This document shows, one piece after another, positions 53,374-60,138 of a stretch of DNA of 64,000 bases. Position 1 is the stretch's first letter, and each line of letters begins with the position of its first letter. Origin of the DNA: Actinomadura rupiterrae (GTDB taxonomy: Bacteria; Actinomycetota; Actinomycetes; Streptosporangiales; Streptosporangiaceae); NCBI RefSeq assembly GCF_024172125.1, contig NZ_JAMZEA010000014.1:1-64000 (forward strand), read 5' to 3'. The notes under the pieces are model-generated. The model did not search any database. It worked only from the letters and a program-made list of their open reading frames with translations, and was not told where the DNA came from. The translations under genes were made by a program, and so were the position numbers.

Positions 53374-54210
53374 TTGTCCGAAGTGCGCATGATGCTGGAC
53401 GATCCCGAGCTGACCCGCCGCAGCCCGGGCGAGGAGTTCGCGCTCGCCTACGCCCGGCAGGGGCCGAAGGCGGCGGTGCAGCTGCGCGCCGCCATCAGCG
53501 ACCTGTTCCCGCCGGCCAAGCGGCGGCCGCGGCTGACCGTCCGGCACCTGCTCCGCAAGGCGGTCGTGGACGCCGACGAGATCACCGTGTTCACCGAGCG
53601 CGCCGAGAACGTCGCGCCGGACGAGGCCGCGCCCGAGTGGGAGTTCCAGGTGGGGTCCGCGACCGTCCGGACGCAGACCGTCCGCGCCGCCGTGCCGGTG
53701 CCCGCCGAGGTCCTCGCCGACCCGGCCGCGCTGGCCGCGTTCGTCGACTACCGGCTGCTCGTCCGGCTCGGGACGGCCGAGAACGACGCGCTGCTGAACG
53801 GCTCGGGCGACATCCGCGGGCTGCTGCGCACGCCGGGCGTCCGCCGCCGCGAGCCGCGCGCCACCGACCGGACGGCCGCCGCGACGCTGCTGGCCACCGC
53901 CGCCCTGTGCGAGTGGTACGGCGGGTCGGCCGACGGGATCGTCATGCATCCGGACGACTGGTGGCCGCTGGTGGAGGACGGCGCGTTCCTGGAACGGCTC
54001 GCCACGCAGGGCGTCAAGGTCAGCCGCACCCGCATGGTCCCGCCCGGCTCCGCGCTGGTCGGCGACTTCACCGCCGCCGCGACGCTGCTGGACCGGCGCT
54101 CGTCCACGATCCGGCTGTCCGGGGACGAGCTGGTCGCCGAGATCCGGGAGGGTCTCGCCGTCCACCTGCCGGGCCACTTCGTGCTCACCGCACTGCCGGG
54201 CCGGCGCTGA
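53374..54210 (+). CDS. HK97-fold encapsulin-like shell protein
   Basis: A 278-residue protein with the HK97 capsid fold rather than an enzyme fold. VLADPAALAAFVDYRLLVRL, then TAENDALLNGSGDIRGLLRTPG matches the spine helix and E-loop/P-domain junction of HK97 capsid proteins; IVMHPDDWWPLVEDGAFL, VPPGSALVGDF and the RRSSTIRLSGDEL segment are the later capsid beta strands. No portal, terminase, protease or tail genes are present, so it is not a prophage piece. It sits between the SDR and transketolase genes in one operon. Such proteins in biosynthetic clusters have been proposed to be natural-product encapsulins (family 3). TTG 53374 lies 4 nt after the SDR stop; ATG 53389 is an alternative. Confidence 0.82.
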   Translation: MSEVRMMLDDPELTRRSPGEEFALAYARQGPKAAVQLRAAISDLFPPAKRRPRLTVRHLLRKAVVDADEITVFTERAENVAPDEAAPEWEFQVGSATVRTQTVRAAVPVPAEVLADPAALAAFVDYRLLVRLGTAENDALLNGSGDIRGLLRTPGVRRREPRATDRTAAATLLATAALCEWYGGSADGIVMHPDDWWPLVEDGAFLERLATQGVKVSRTRMVPPGSALVGDFTAAATLLDRRSSTIRLSGDELVAEIREGLAVHLPGHFVLTALPGRR

Positions 54211-55076
54211 TGGAGCCCGAGGTAGCGGCGGATCCCGGGGTGGCGGCGGCGGTGGATCCCGAGGTTTCGGCCGCCGATCTGGCGGCGACGGCGCATCGCG
54301 TCCGCGAGCACATCGTCGGCATGTGCGCGGGGCCCGAGGGCGGGCACCTCGGCGGGTCGATGTCGCTGGTGGAGATCCTCAGCCTGCTGTACTTCGAGGT
54401 GCTGCGGAACGACCCGGAGCGGCCGGACGCGCCCGAACGCGACGTGCTCATCCTCAGCAAGGGGCACGGCGCGATCTGCCTGTACGCGGTGCTGGCCGAG
54501 CGCGGGTTCTTCCCCGTCGGGGAGCTGGCCGAGTACGCGCGTCCGGGCAGCCGGCTGATGGGCCACCCGATCCGGGACGTCCCCGGGGTGGAGATGCCGA
54601 CGGGCTCGCTCGGTCACGGGCTCGCGCTCGCGACCGGCTTCGCCCTGGCCGATCCGTCTCGGCGCTGCTTCGCGGTGATGGGCGACGGCGAGTTGCAGGA
54701 AGGGTCGGTGTGGGAGGCGGCGATGACCGCCGCGTCCCTCGGCCTGGGCAACCTGACCGCGGTCATCGACCGGAACCGGCTCCAGCTTACCGGGCCGACC
54801 GAGGACACCGTCGCGCTGGAACCGCTGGCGGACCGCTGGCGGAGCTTCGGCTGGACGGTCCGCGAGGCGGACGGGCACGACTTCGGCGCCCTGCGCGCGG
54901 CGCTCGCGCCCGCGGAGTCGGACCGTCCGGTCGTGGTGATCGCGCACACGGTCAAGGGGCGCGGGCTGCCGTCGCTTGAGGGCCGTCCCCGGTCGCATTA
55001 CGCGACGCTGGGCGGACGCCAGGCCGAACGCGCCCTGGCCGTCCTGCGCGCCCGGCACCGGAGGGCGGTGTCGTGA
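54210..55076 (+). CDS. Transketolase, N-terminal (ThDP-binding) subunit
   Basis: A 288-residue subunit. The ThDP/Mg2+ site is MGDGELQEGSVWEA, and GGHLGGSMSLVEIL, LSKGHGAICLYA and GSLGHGLALATGFAL are typical of the N-terminal half of transketolase. It pairs with the C-terminal subunit that follows (start and stop overlap by 4 bp). Split transketolases in amino-group-carrier-protein clusters add a two-carbon unit to the carrier-bound glutamate semialdehyde. The first ~25 residues (EPEVAADPGVAAAVDPEVS) are an Ala/Pro/Val extension with a duplicated motif that is not part of the catalytic fold. ATG 54210 overlaps the shell-protein stop (TGATG). Confidence 0.93.
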   Translation: MEPEVAADPGVAAAVDPEVSAADLAATAHRVREHIVGMCAGPEGGHLGGSMSLVEILSLLYFEVLRNDPERPDAPERDVLILSKGHGAICLYAVLAERGFFPVGELAEYARPGSRLMGHPIRDVPGVEMPTGSLGHGLALATGFALADPSRRCFAVMGDGELQEGSVWEAAMTAASLGLGNLTAVIDRNRLQLTGPTEDTVALEPLADRWRSFGWTVREADGHDFGALRAALAPAESDRPVVVIAHTVKGRGLPSLEGRPRSHYATLGGRQAERALAVLRARHRRAVS

Positions 55077-56107
55077 CTCCCGAACCCCGCACGAGCACGC
55101 CCAGCCTGGGAACGGAGCGGCCGCCTCAGCGGGAGGAGGCGAAGCCGCGGTCGGCGCGCGAGGCGTTCCGCGACGTCCTGCCCGAGCTGATGCTCGCCGA
55201 CGACCGGCTGTACTGCCTCGACAGCGACACCGGGCTGTTCGACCCCGAGGCGTTCGCCGCCGTCCCCGGCCGCTACCTCAACCTCGGCATCGCCGAGCAG
55301 GCGCTGATGGGGACGGCCGCGGGCCTGGCCGCGAGCGGCAAGGTCCCGTTCGTCACGACCATGGCCACCTTCGCGACCACGCGCGCGCTGGAGGCCGTCA
55401 AGATCGACATCGTCTACAACGCGCTGCCGGTGCGGATCGTTGCCACGCACGGCGGCCTGGCCGCGGGCCATCTCGGCCCGACCCACCACGCGCTGGAAGA
55501 CCTGGCGATCACGCGGACGCTGCCCGGCCTCACCGTGGTCGTCCCGGCGGACGCGGCGCAGGCCGAGGCCGCGGTCCGGCAGGCCGCGGACCTGCCCGGC
55601 CCGCTGTACGTCCGGCTCGGGCGCAAGGCCACCCCGGACGTCGGCGGCGGCGCGTTCGAGATCGGCCGGGCGCAGCGGCTGCGCAGCGGCGGCGACGTCG
55701 CGATCATCGCGTGCGGGCCGCATCCGGTGCTGGCGGCGCTCGGCGCGGCCGACCGGCTGGCGGCGCGGGGCGTGCGGGCGACCGTGCTCAACCTGCACAC
55801 GCTGCGCCCGCTCGACACGGCCGCCGTCGTCGAGGCGGTCGCGGGGACCGCGGGGGCGGTCACGGTGGAGGAGCACTGGCGGTCCGGGGGGCTCGGCGGC
55901 GCGGTCGCCGAGACGCTCGCCGAGCACGCGCCCGCCCGGGTCGCGCGCGTCGGGATGCCCGACGCGTTCGCCGGACGGGCCGGGGGGCAGCACGACCTGA
56001 TCGAGCGGTACGGCATCACCGCGGCGGCCGTCGCCGCGGCGGCGACCGGCCTGATCGGCCGATTCCCTGGAGGTGGCACGGATGACCCGGACCTGTCCCG
56101 AGTGTGA
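55073..56107 (+). CDS. Transketolase, C-terminal subunit
   Basis: A 344-residue subunit with the pyrimidine-binding and C-terminal domains: NLGIAEQALMGTAAGLAASG (catalytic Glu), VRIVATHGGLAAGHLGPTHH, and VEEHWRSGGLGGAVAETL. It completes the active site with the preceding subunit. The ~25 N-terminal residues before the fold are a Pro/Thr/Glu-rich linker (PEPRTSTPSLGTERPPQR). The last 26 bp encode the carrier-protein start in another frame, so expression of the two is tied. Confidence 0.93.
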   Translation: MTPEPRTSTPSLGTERPPQREEAKPRSAREAFRDVLPELMLADDRLYCLDSDTGLFDPEAFAAVPGRYLNLGIAEQALMGTAAGLAASGKVPFVTTMATFATTRALEAVKIDIVYNALPVRIVATHGGLAAGHLGPTHHALEDLAITRTLPGLTVVVPADAAQAEAAVRQAADLPGPLYVRLGRKATPDVGGGAFEIGRAQRLRSGGDVAIIACGPHPVLAALGAADRLAARGVRATVLNLHTLRPLDTAAVVEAVAGTAGAVTVEEHWRSGGLGGAVAETLAEHAPARVARVGMPDAFAGRAGGQHDLIERYGITAAAVAAAATGLIGRFPGGGTDDPDLSRV

Positions 56108-56249
56108 GGGCCCCGTCGAGCTGGCCGAGCCGGTGCGGCTGAGCGAGATCGCCCAGTGCGCCGACTGCTCCAGCGAGCTGGAGGTGGTCGGCCTGGAACC
56201 GGTCGCGCTCGCGCTCGCCCCCGAGATCGAGGAGGACTGGGGCGAGTGA
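56082..56249 (+). CDS. lysW: LysW-type amino-group carrier protein
   Basis: A 55-residue protein, too small for many gene callers. It has two Zn-binding pairs, CPEC (Cys5, Cys8) and CADC (Cys26, Cys29), an acidic middle and the C-terminal tail EEDWGE. In LysW the gamma-carboxyl of the last Glu forms an amide with the alpha-amino group of the substrate, which protects it and gives the pathway enzymes a negatively charged handle. GGAGG lies 7 nt before ATG 56082. It overlaps the transketolase gene by 26 bp and the LysX-like gene by 4 bp (GTGA), between them in one operon. Confidence 0.93.
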   Translation: MTRTCPECEGPVELAEPVRLSEIAQCADCSSELEVVGLEPVALALAPEIEEDWGE

Positions 56250-57160
56250 GGCCGCTGGCCGTGCCGGCCTCCCGGGTGCGGCACGAGGAGAAGCTGCTCT
56301 TCGCCGCCCTGGAACGCCGCGGGGTGCCGTACGTCCACCTCGACACCCGCCGGTTCGGCGCCGAGCTGGGCCGCATGCCGGACGGCCCGTCCCGGGACGG
56401 GCCGTCCCGGGACGGGCCGCCCTACGCGGCGGCGCTGAACCGGGAGATCTCGCAGAGCCGCGGGCTGTACGCGTCGCTGCTGCTGGAGTCGTGGGACGTC
56501 CCAACGGTCAACCGGTCCGAGGTGATCGGGGTGTGCGGCGACAAGCTGCGCACGTCGCTGGCGTTGGAACGTGCCGGGCTGCCGGTGCCGCGGACGGCGG
56601 TCGCGCTCACGCCCGAGGAGGGCGTCGAGGCGGCCGAGCGGCTCGGCTTCCCGGTGGTGGTCAAGCCGCTCTCCGGGTCCTGGGGGCGGATGGTGGCGGT
56701 GGCCCGCGACCGGGACGCCGCCGAGGCCCTGATGGAGCACCGCGCCGCGCTGCCCTCGCCGCAGCAGCACATCGTCTACCTGCAAGAACTCGTCGACAAG
56801 CCGGGACGCGACATCCGCGTCATCGTCGCCGGGGAGGACGTGGTCGGCGCGTCCTACCGGTACGCGGACGGCTGGCGCACCAACGCCGCACGCGGCGCCC
56901 GCTCCGAACCGTGCCCGCTCGATCCCGAGCTGGCCGAGCTCGCGCTCGCGGCGGCGCAGGCGGTCGGCGGCGGCGTGCTGGGCGTGGACCTGGTCGAAGG
57001 GCCGGACGGGCCGCTGGTGCTGGAGGTCAACCACGCCGTGGAGTTCCAGAGCCTCCAGGCCGCGCACGGCGACTCGCTGGACGTCGCGGACGCGATCGTC
57101 TCCCACGTCCTCAGCCTGATCCATGACGACGGCGCGCCGGCACGGCGGGAGGTGCGGTGA
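56246..57160 (+). CDS. lysX: LysX-like ATP-grasp ligase loading the carrier protein
   Basis: A 304-residue RimK/LysX-type ATP-grasp enzyme: VCGDKLRTSLALERAGLPVP, FPVVVKPLSGSWGRMV, YLQELVDKPGRDIRVIVAG and LVLEVNHAVEFQSL (metal-binding E and N). It would join the alpha-amino group of Glu (or aminoadipate) to the C-terminal Glu of the carrier protein. The length is close to normal, but residues about 46-59 hold a tandem DGPSR repeat not usual in the family. GTG 56246 overlaps the carrier stop. It does not fit a RimK ribosomal-protein role in this setting. Confidence 0.9.
   Translation: MRPLAVPASRVRHEEKLLFAALERRGVPYVHLDTRRFGAELGRMPDGPSRDGPSRDGPPYAAALNREISQSRGLYASLLLESWDVPTVNRSEVIGVCGDKLRTSLALERAGLPVPRTAVALTPEEGVEAAERLGFPVVVKPLSGSWGRMVAVARDRDAAEALMEHRAALPSPQQHIVYLQELVDKPGRDIRVIVAGEDVVGASYRYADGWRTNAARGARSEPCPLDPELAELALAAAQAVGGGVLGVDLVEGPDGPLVLEVNHAVEFQSLQAAHGDSLDVADAIVSHVLSLIHDDGAPARREVR
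56381..56422 (+). repeat. 15-bp tandem coding repeat in the LysX-like gene
   Basis: GACGG(C/G)CCGTCCCGG is present twice (56381-56395 and 56396-56410), followed by a partial third copy. It encodes DGPSR DGPSR DGPP and keeps the frame. Confidence 0.85.
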
Positions 57161-58173
57161 TCCGGGTCGCCGTCATGGGCGCGGCCGGGTACCTGGGCGG
57201 CGAGCTGCTGCGGCTGCTGACCGGGCATCCGGGCGTGGAGGTCGTGCAGGCCGTCTCGACGCGCTTCCCGGGACGCCGCGTCGACTCCGTCCATCCGAAC
57301 CTGCGCGCGCAGACCGAGCTGGTGTTCAGTCCCCCGGACGAGCCGGCCGCGTGCGATGTGCTGTTCACCGCGACGCCGCACCGCACGACCATGACCCTAA
57401 TCCCGGGGCTGCGGGAGCGGGCCGGAACCGTCATCGACCTGTCGGGCGACTTCCGGCTGCCCGACCCGGCGGTGTACGAGCGCTACTACGGCGTCGCGCA
57501 CGCCGCGCCGGAGCTGCTCGGCGCGTTCGTTCCCGGCATTCCCGAACTGTACCGGGACGAGCTTCGAACGGCGGATCTGATCAGCGTTCCGGGGTGCATG
57601 GCCACCGCGGCGATCCTGGCGCTGCGTCCGCTCGCCGGGCTGGTCGAGCCGGACGTGCAGATCGACGGCCGTACCGGGTCCAGCGGCTCGGGCGCCCTCG
57701 CCGGGGACGGCAACCTGCACGCCGAACGCAGCGGCGCGATGCGCGTTTTCGCTCCGGTGGGGCACCGGCACGAGGCGGAGGTGTCCAGGTTGACCGGGCT
57801 CAACGCCCGGATGAGCGCGACCGGTGTCGAGGCGGTGCGCGGTGTGCAGGTCGTCTGCCATGCGACCCATGCGACCGGGAAGGCGGACGAGCGGACCGTC
57901 CGGCGCGCCTACCGCGACCTTTATGCGGACGAGCCGTTCGTCCGGATCGTCGCGCATCGGCGCGGCACGCACCGGCTGCCCGATCCGAAGCTGCTGTCCG
58001 GGTCGAACTACTGCGACGTCGGGTTCGCCGTGGACGGCGACCGGATCACCGCGATCGCCGCGCTGGACAACCTGGTCAAGGGCGGGGCGGGCGCGGCGGT
58101 GCAGTGCCTCAATCTCCGGACCGGCCAGCCCGAGACCCTGGGCCTGGGGTTCCCCGGCCTGCACCCGATCTGA
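57157..58173 (+). CDS. argC: ArgC/LysY-type semialdehyde dehydrogenase
   Basis: A 338-residue reductase. GAAGYLGGELLRLL is the NADP motif, the catalytic Cys lies in SVPGCMATAAILAL, and a late GSNYCDVGFAVDGDRITAIAALDNL matches N-acetyl-gamma-glutamyl-phosphate/LysW-aminoadipyl-6-phosphate reductases. It reduces the carrier-bound acyl phosphate to the semialdehyde used by the transketolase. It overlaps the LysX-like stop by 4 bp. A role in arginine synthesis is not excluded, but the carrier genes around it favour the cluster. Confidence 0.93.
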   Translation: MIRVAVMGAAGYLGGELLRLLTGHPGVEVVQAVSTRFPGRRVDSVHPNLRAQTELVFSPPDEPAACDVLFTATPHRTTMTLIPGLRERAGTVIDLSGDFRLPDPAVYERYYGVAHAAPELLGAFVPGIPELYRDELRTADLISVPGCMATAAILALRPLAGLVEPDVQIDGRTGSSGSGALAGDGNLHAERSGAMRVFAPVGHRHEAEVSRLTGLNARMSATGVEAVRGVQVVCHATHATGKADERTVRRAYRDLYADEPFVRIVAHRRGTHRLPDPKLLSGSNYCDVGFAVDGDRITAIAALDNLVKGGAGAAVQCLNLRTGQPETLGLGFPGLHPI

Positions 58174-58186
58174 TGGGCGTCGGCCG

Positions 58187-58990
58187 ATGGGCGTGATGGT
58201 GGTCAAGTGCGGCGGCGCCGTCCCGGCCAGGCCGGTGTGCGCCGATCTCGCGGGGCGTGCCGGTGAGGTCGTGCTTGTGCACGGCGGCGCACCGGAGATC
58301 GAGCGGCTGTCCGCAGAGTTGGGCGTGCCCGCGCGGACGCTCCTGTCCCCCAGCGGCGTGACCAGCCGGCACACCGATCCGGCGATGCTCGACGTCGTCA
58401 CGCTCGCCCTCACCGGACGGGCCAAACCGCGGCTGCTGCGCGAGCTGGCCGGCAGCGGCGTCCCGGCCGTGGGGCTGACCGGGCTGGACGGCGGGCTGCT
58501 GCAGGCCAGGCGCAAGGCGGCGCAGCGGGCCGTGCTGGACGACGGGCGGACGGTCGTCGTCCGCGACGACCACAGCGGACGCATCACCGGGGTGCGTCCC
58601 GAGGTGCTGCGCGTCCTGCTCGGCGCCGGGTTCGTGCCGGTGGTGTCGCCGCCCGCGACCGGCGAGGACGGCGCGCCGGTGAACGTGGACGCCGACCGGG
58701 CCGCGGCGGCGGTCGCGGCCGCGCTCGGCGCGGAGCGGCTCGTCCTGCTGACCTCGGCGCCGGGCGTGCTGCGCGACGCGTCCGATCCGGGCAGCCTGCT
58801 CGGCCGCTGCGCGCTGCCGCGCGAGGGGCCGGTGCCGCACGCGGCGAGCGGCGGCATGCACCGCAAGCTGGTCGCCGCCCGGGAGGCGCTGCTCGGCGGC
58901 GTCCCGCGGGTGGCGGTCTGCGACGGGCGGCTCCCCCGTCCGGTCACGGCCGCCCTCGGCGGCGCCGGCACCACCCTGGAGATCGCATGA
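58187..58990 (+). CDS. lysZ: LysZ/ArgB-type carrier-bound amino-acid kinase
   Basis: A 267-residue amino-acid kinase: VVKCGGAVPARP, VLVHGGAPEIERL, GLTGLDGGLLQARRK, NVDADRAAAAVAAALGAERL and SGGMHRKLVAAREAL. It phosphorylates the side-chain carboxyl of carrier-bound Glu. The first 8 bases (ATGGGCGT) also occur at 58172, at the end of argC, as a short duplication of the start region, but that copy soon meets a stop. It would act just before the reductase. Confidence 0.92.
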   Translation: MGVMVVKCGGAVPARPVCADLAGRAGEVVLVHGGAPEIERLSAELGVPARTLLSPSGVTSRHTDPAMLDVVTLALTGRAKPRLLRELAGSGVPAVGLTGLDGGLLQARRKAAQRAVLDDGRTVVVRDDHSGRITGVRPEVLRVLLGAGFVPVVSPPATGEDGAPVNVDADRAAAAVAAALGAERLVLLTSAPGVLRDASDPGSLLGRCALPREGPVPHAASGGMHRKLVAAREALLGGVPRVAVCDGRLPRPVTAALGGAGTTLEIA

Positions 58991-59050
58991 GCCGGGACCG
59001 GATGGGCGCGGGACCAGACGGGCACCGGATCCGATGAGCGCGGAGGGCAC

Positions 59051-60082
59051 ATGAGCACCCCGGTCGACCTGCTGCACGAGATGCTGGCCATCCCCTCGCC
59101 GTCCGGCCGGGAGGACGAGCTGGCGCGGTTCCTGGAGAAGGCCATGGACGGCCTCGGCTTCGCCGCGCGCCGCGACGAGGCCGGAAACGTGATCGGCGAC
59201 ATCGGCGCGGGGAACGGCCCGCTGGTCATGCTGCTCAGCCACCTGGACACCGTGGACCGGCCGCTGCCCGCGCGCCGCGACGGCGACCGGCTGGTGGGGC
59301 GGGGCGCGGTGGACGCCAAGGGCCCGCTCGCCGCGATGATCAGCGCGGCGGCGGCGCGGCCGTCCTTCCCCGGGACGGTCCGGGTGGTCGGCGCGGTCGA
59401 GGAGGAGCGGCTGTCGCGCGGCGGCGAGCACCTGGCCCGTACCCTCCCGGCGCCGGACGCGCTGCTGGTCGGCGAGCCGAGCGGCTGGTCGCGGGTGGTG
59501 CTCGGCTACAAGGGCAAGATCGACATCGGCTACCGGGTGACCCGGCCCGCGACGCACTCCACCAACCCCGCCGCCAAGGCGACCGAAGTGGCGCTGGCGT
59601 TCTGGCACGACCTGCTGGAGGCGCTCGGCCCGGAACGCGACCACGGCGCGTTCGGGCTGCCTGCCGCCACGTTGCGCGGCATGCACGGGGACGCGGTCGA
59701 GGCGCGGCTGGACATCGACTGCCGCATCCCCGTCGGTTACGACGTCGCGGCGTTCGCCGAGCGGTTGCGCGGACGCGCGCATGGGGGCGACGTCACGATC
59801 GTCCGGGATGTTCCGGCGGTGCGCAGCCCGCGTTCCGATCCCATGGTGCGGGCGGTCTCGGCCGCGATCCGGCGGCACGGCGGCGAGCCGCGGCCGACGC
59901 TCAAGACCGGGACGTCCGACATGAACACCGTCGCGCCGCACTGGACGATGCCCATGGCCGCCTACGGGCCGGGGGACGGGTCGCTCGACCACGGCGACGA
60001 CGAGCACATCACCATCGCCGAGTTCCTGAAGGGCGTGGACGTCCTCACCGCGACGCTCGACGAGCTGGCCGCGACGCTCTGA
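59051..60082 (+). CDS. lysK: LysK-type metallopeptidase releasing product from the carrier
   Basis: A 343-residue M20-family metallopeptidase: LLSHLDTVDRPLPA (His ligand, catalytic Asp), GRGAVDAKGPLAAM (bridging Asp), VVGAVEEERLSRGG (Glu-Glu) and the late HGDDEHITIAEFL (His). LysK enzymes hydrolyse the amide between the carrier-protein Glu and the matured amino acid. It ends the operon. The 60 bp before its ATG hold degenerate 15-16 bp repeats and no gene. The M20 family is broad, but the context decides. Confidence 0.9.
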   Translation: MSTPVDLLHEMLAIPSPSGREDELARFLEKAMDGLGFAARRDEAGNVIGDIGAGNGPLVMLLSHLDTVDRPLPARRDGDRLVGRGAVDAKGPLAAMISAAAARPSFPGTVRVVGAVEEERLSRGGEHLARTLPAPDALLVGEPSGWSRVVLGYKGKIDIGYRVTRPATHSTNPAAKATEVALAFWHDLLEALGPERDHGAFGLPAATLRGMHGDAVEARLDIDCRIPVGYDVAAFAERLRGRAHGGDVTIVRDVPAVRSPRSDPMVRAVSAAIRRHGGEPRPTLKTGTSDMNTVAPHWTMPMAAYGPGDGSLDHGDDEHITIAEFLKGVDVLTATLDELAATL

Positions 60083-60138
60083 CCGTCAGCGGATCGGCTG
60101 CCGGTCAGCGCGTCGGCTGCCGGTCAGCGCGTCGGCTG
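60083..60138 (-). repeat. Three tandem 18-19 bp units carrying the LAL stop codon
   Basis: Units at 60083-60100, 60101-60119 and 60120-60138 follow CCGGTCAGCGCGTCGGCTG; the last two are identical. Read on the minus strand, the rightmost unit gives the last codons of the LAL regulator with its TGA (CAG CCG ACG CGC TGA), and the two others are downstream copies. Confidence 0.9.

Noticed and set aside
53374..54210. Prophage remnant
   Set aside because: The HK97 fold alone suggested it, but no other phage gene is nearby and the gene is tightly coupled to biosynthetic neighbours.
57157..60082. Arginine biosynthesis operon
   Set aside because: argC- and argB-like genes are present, but argJ, argD, argF and argR are missing while LysW, LysX, LysK and transketolase are there, so a carrier-protein pathway fits better.
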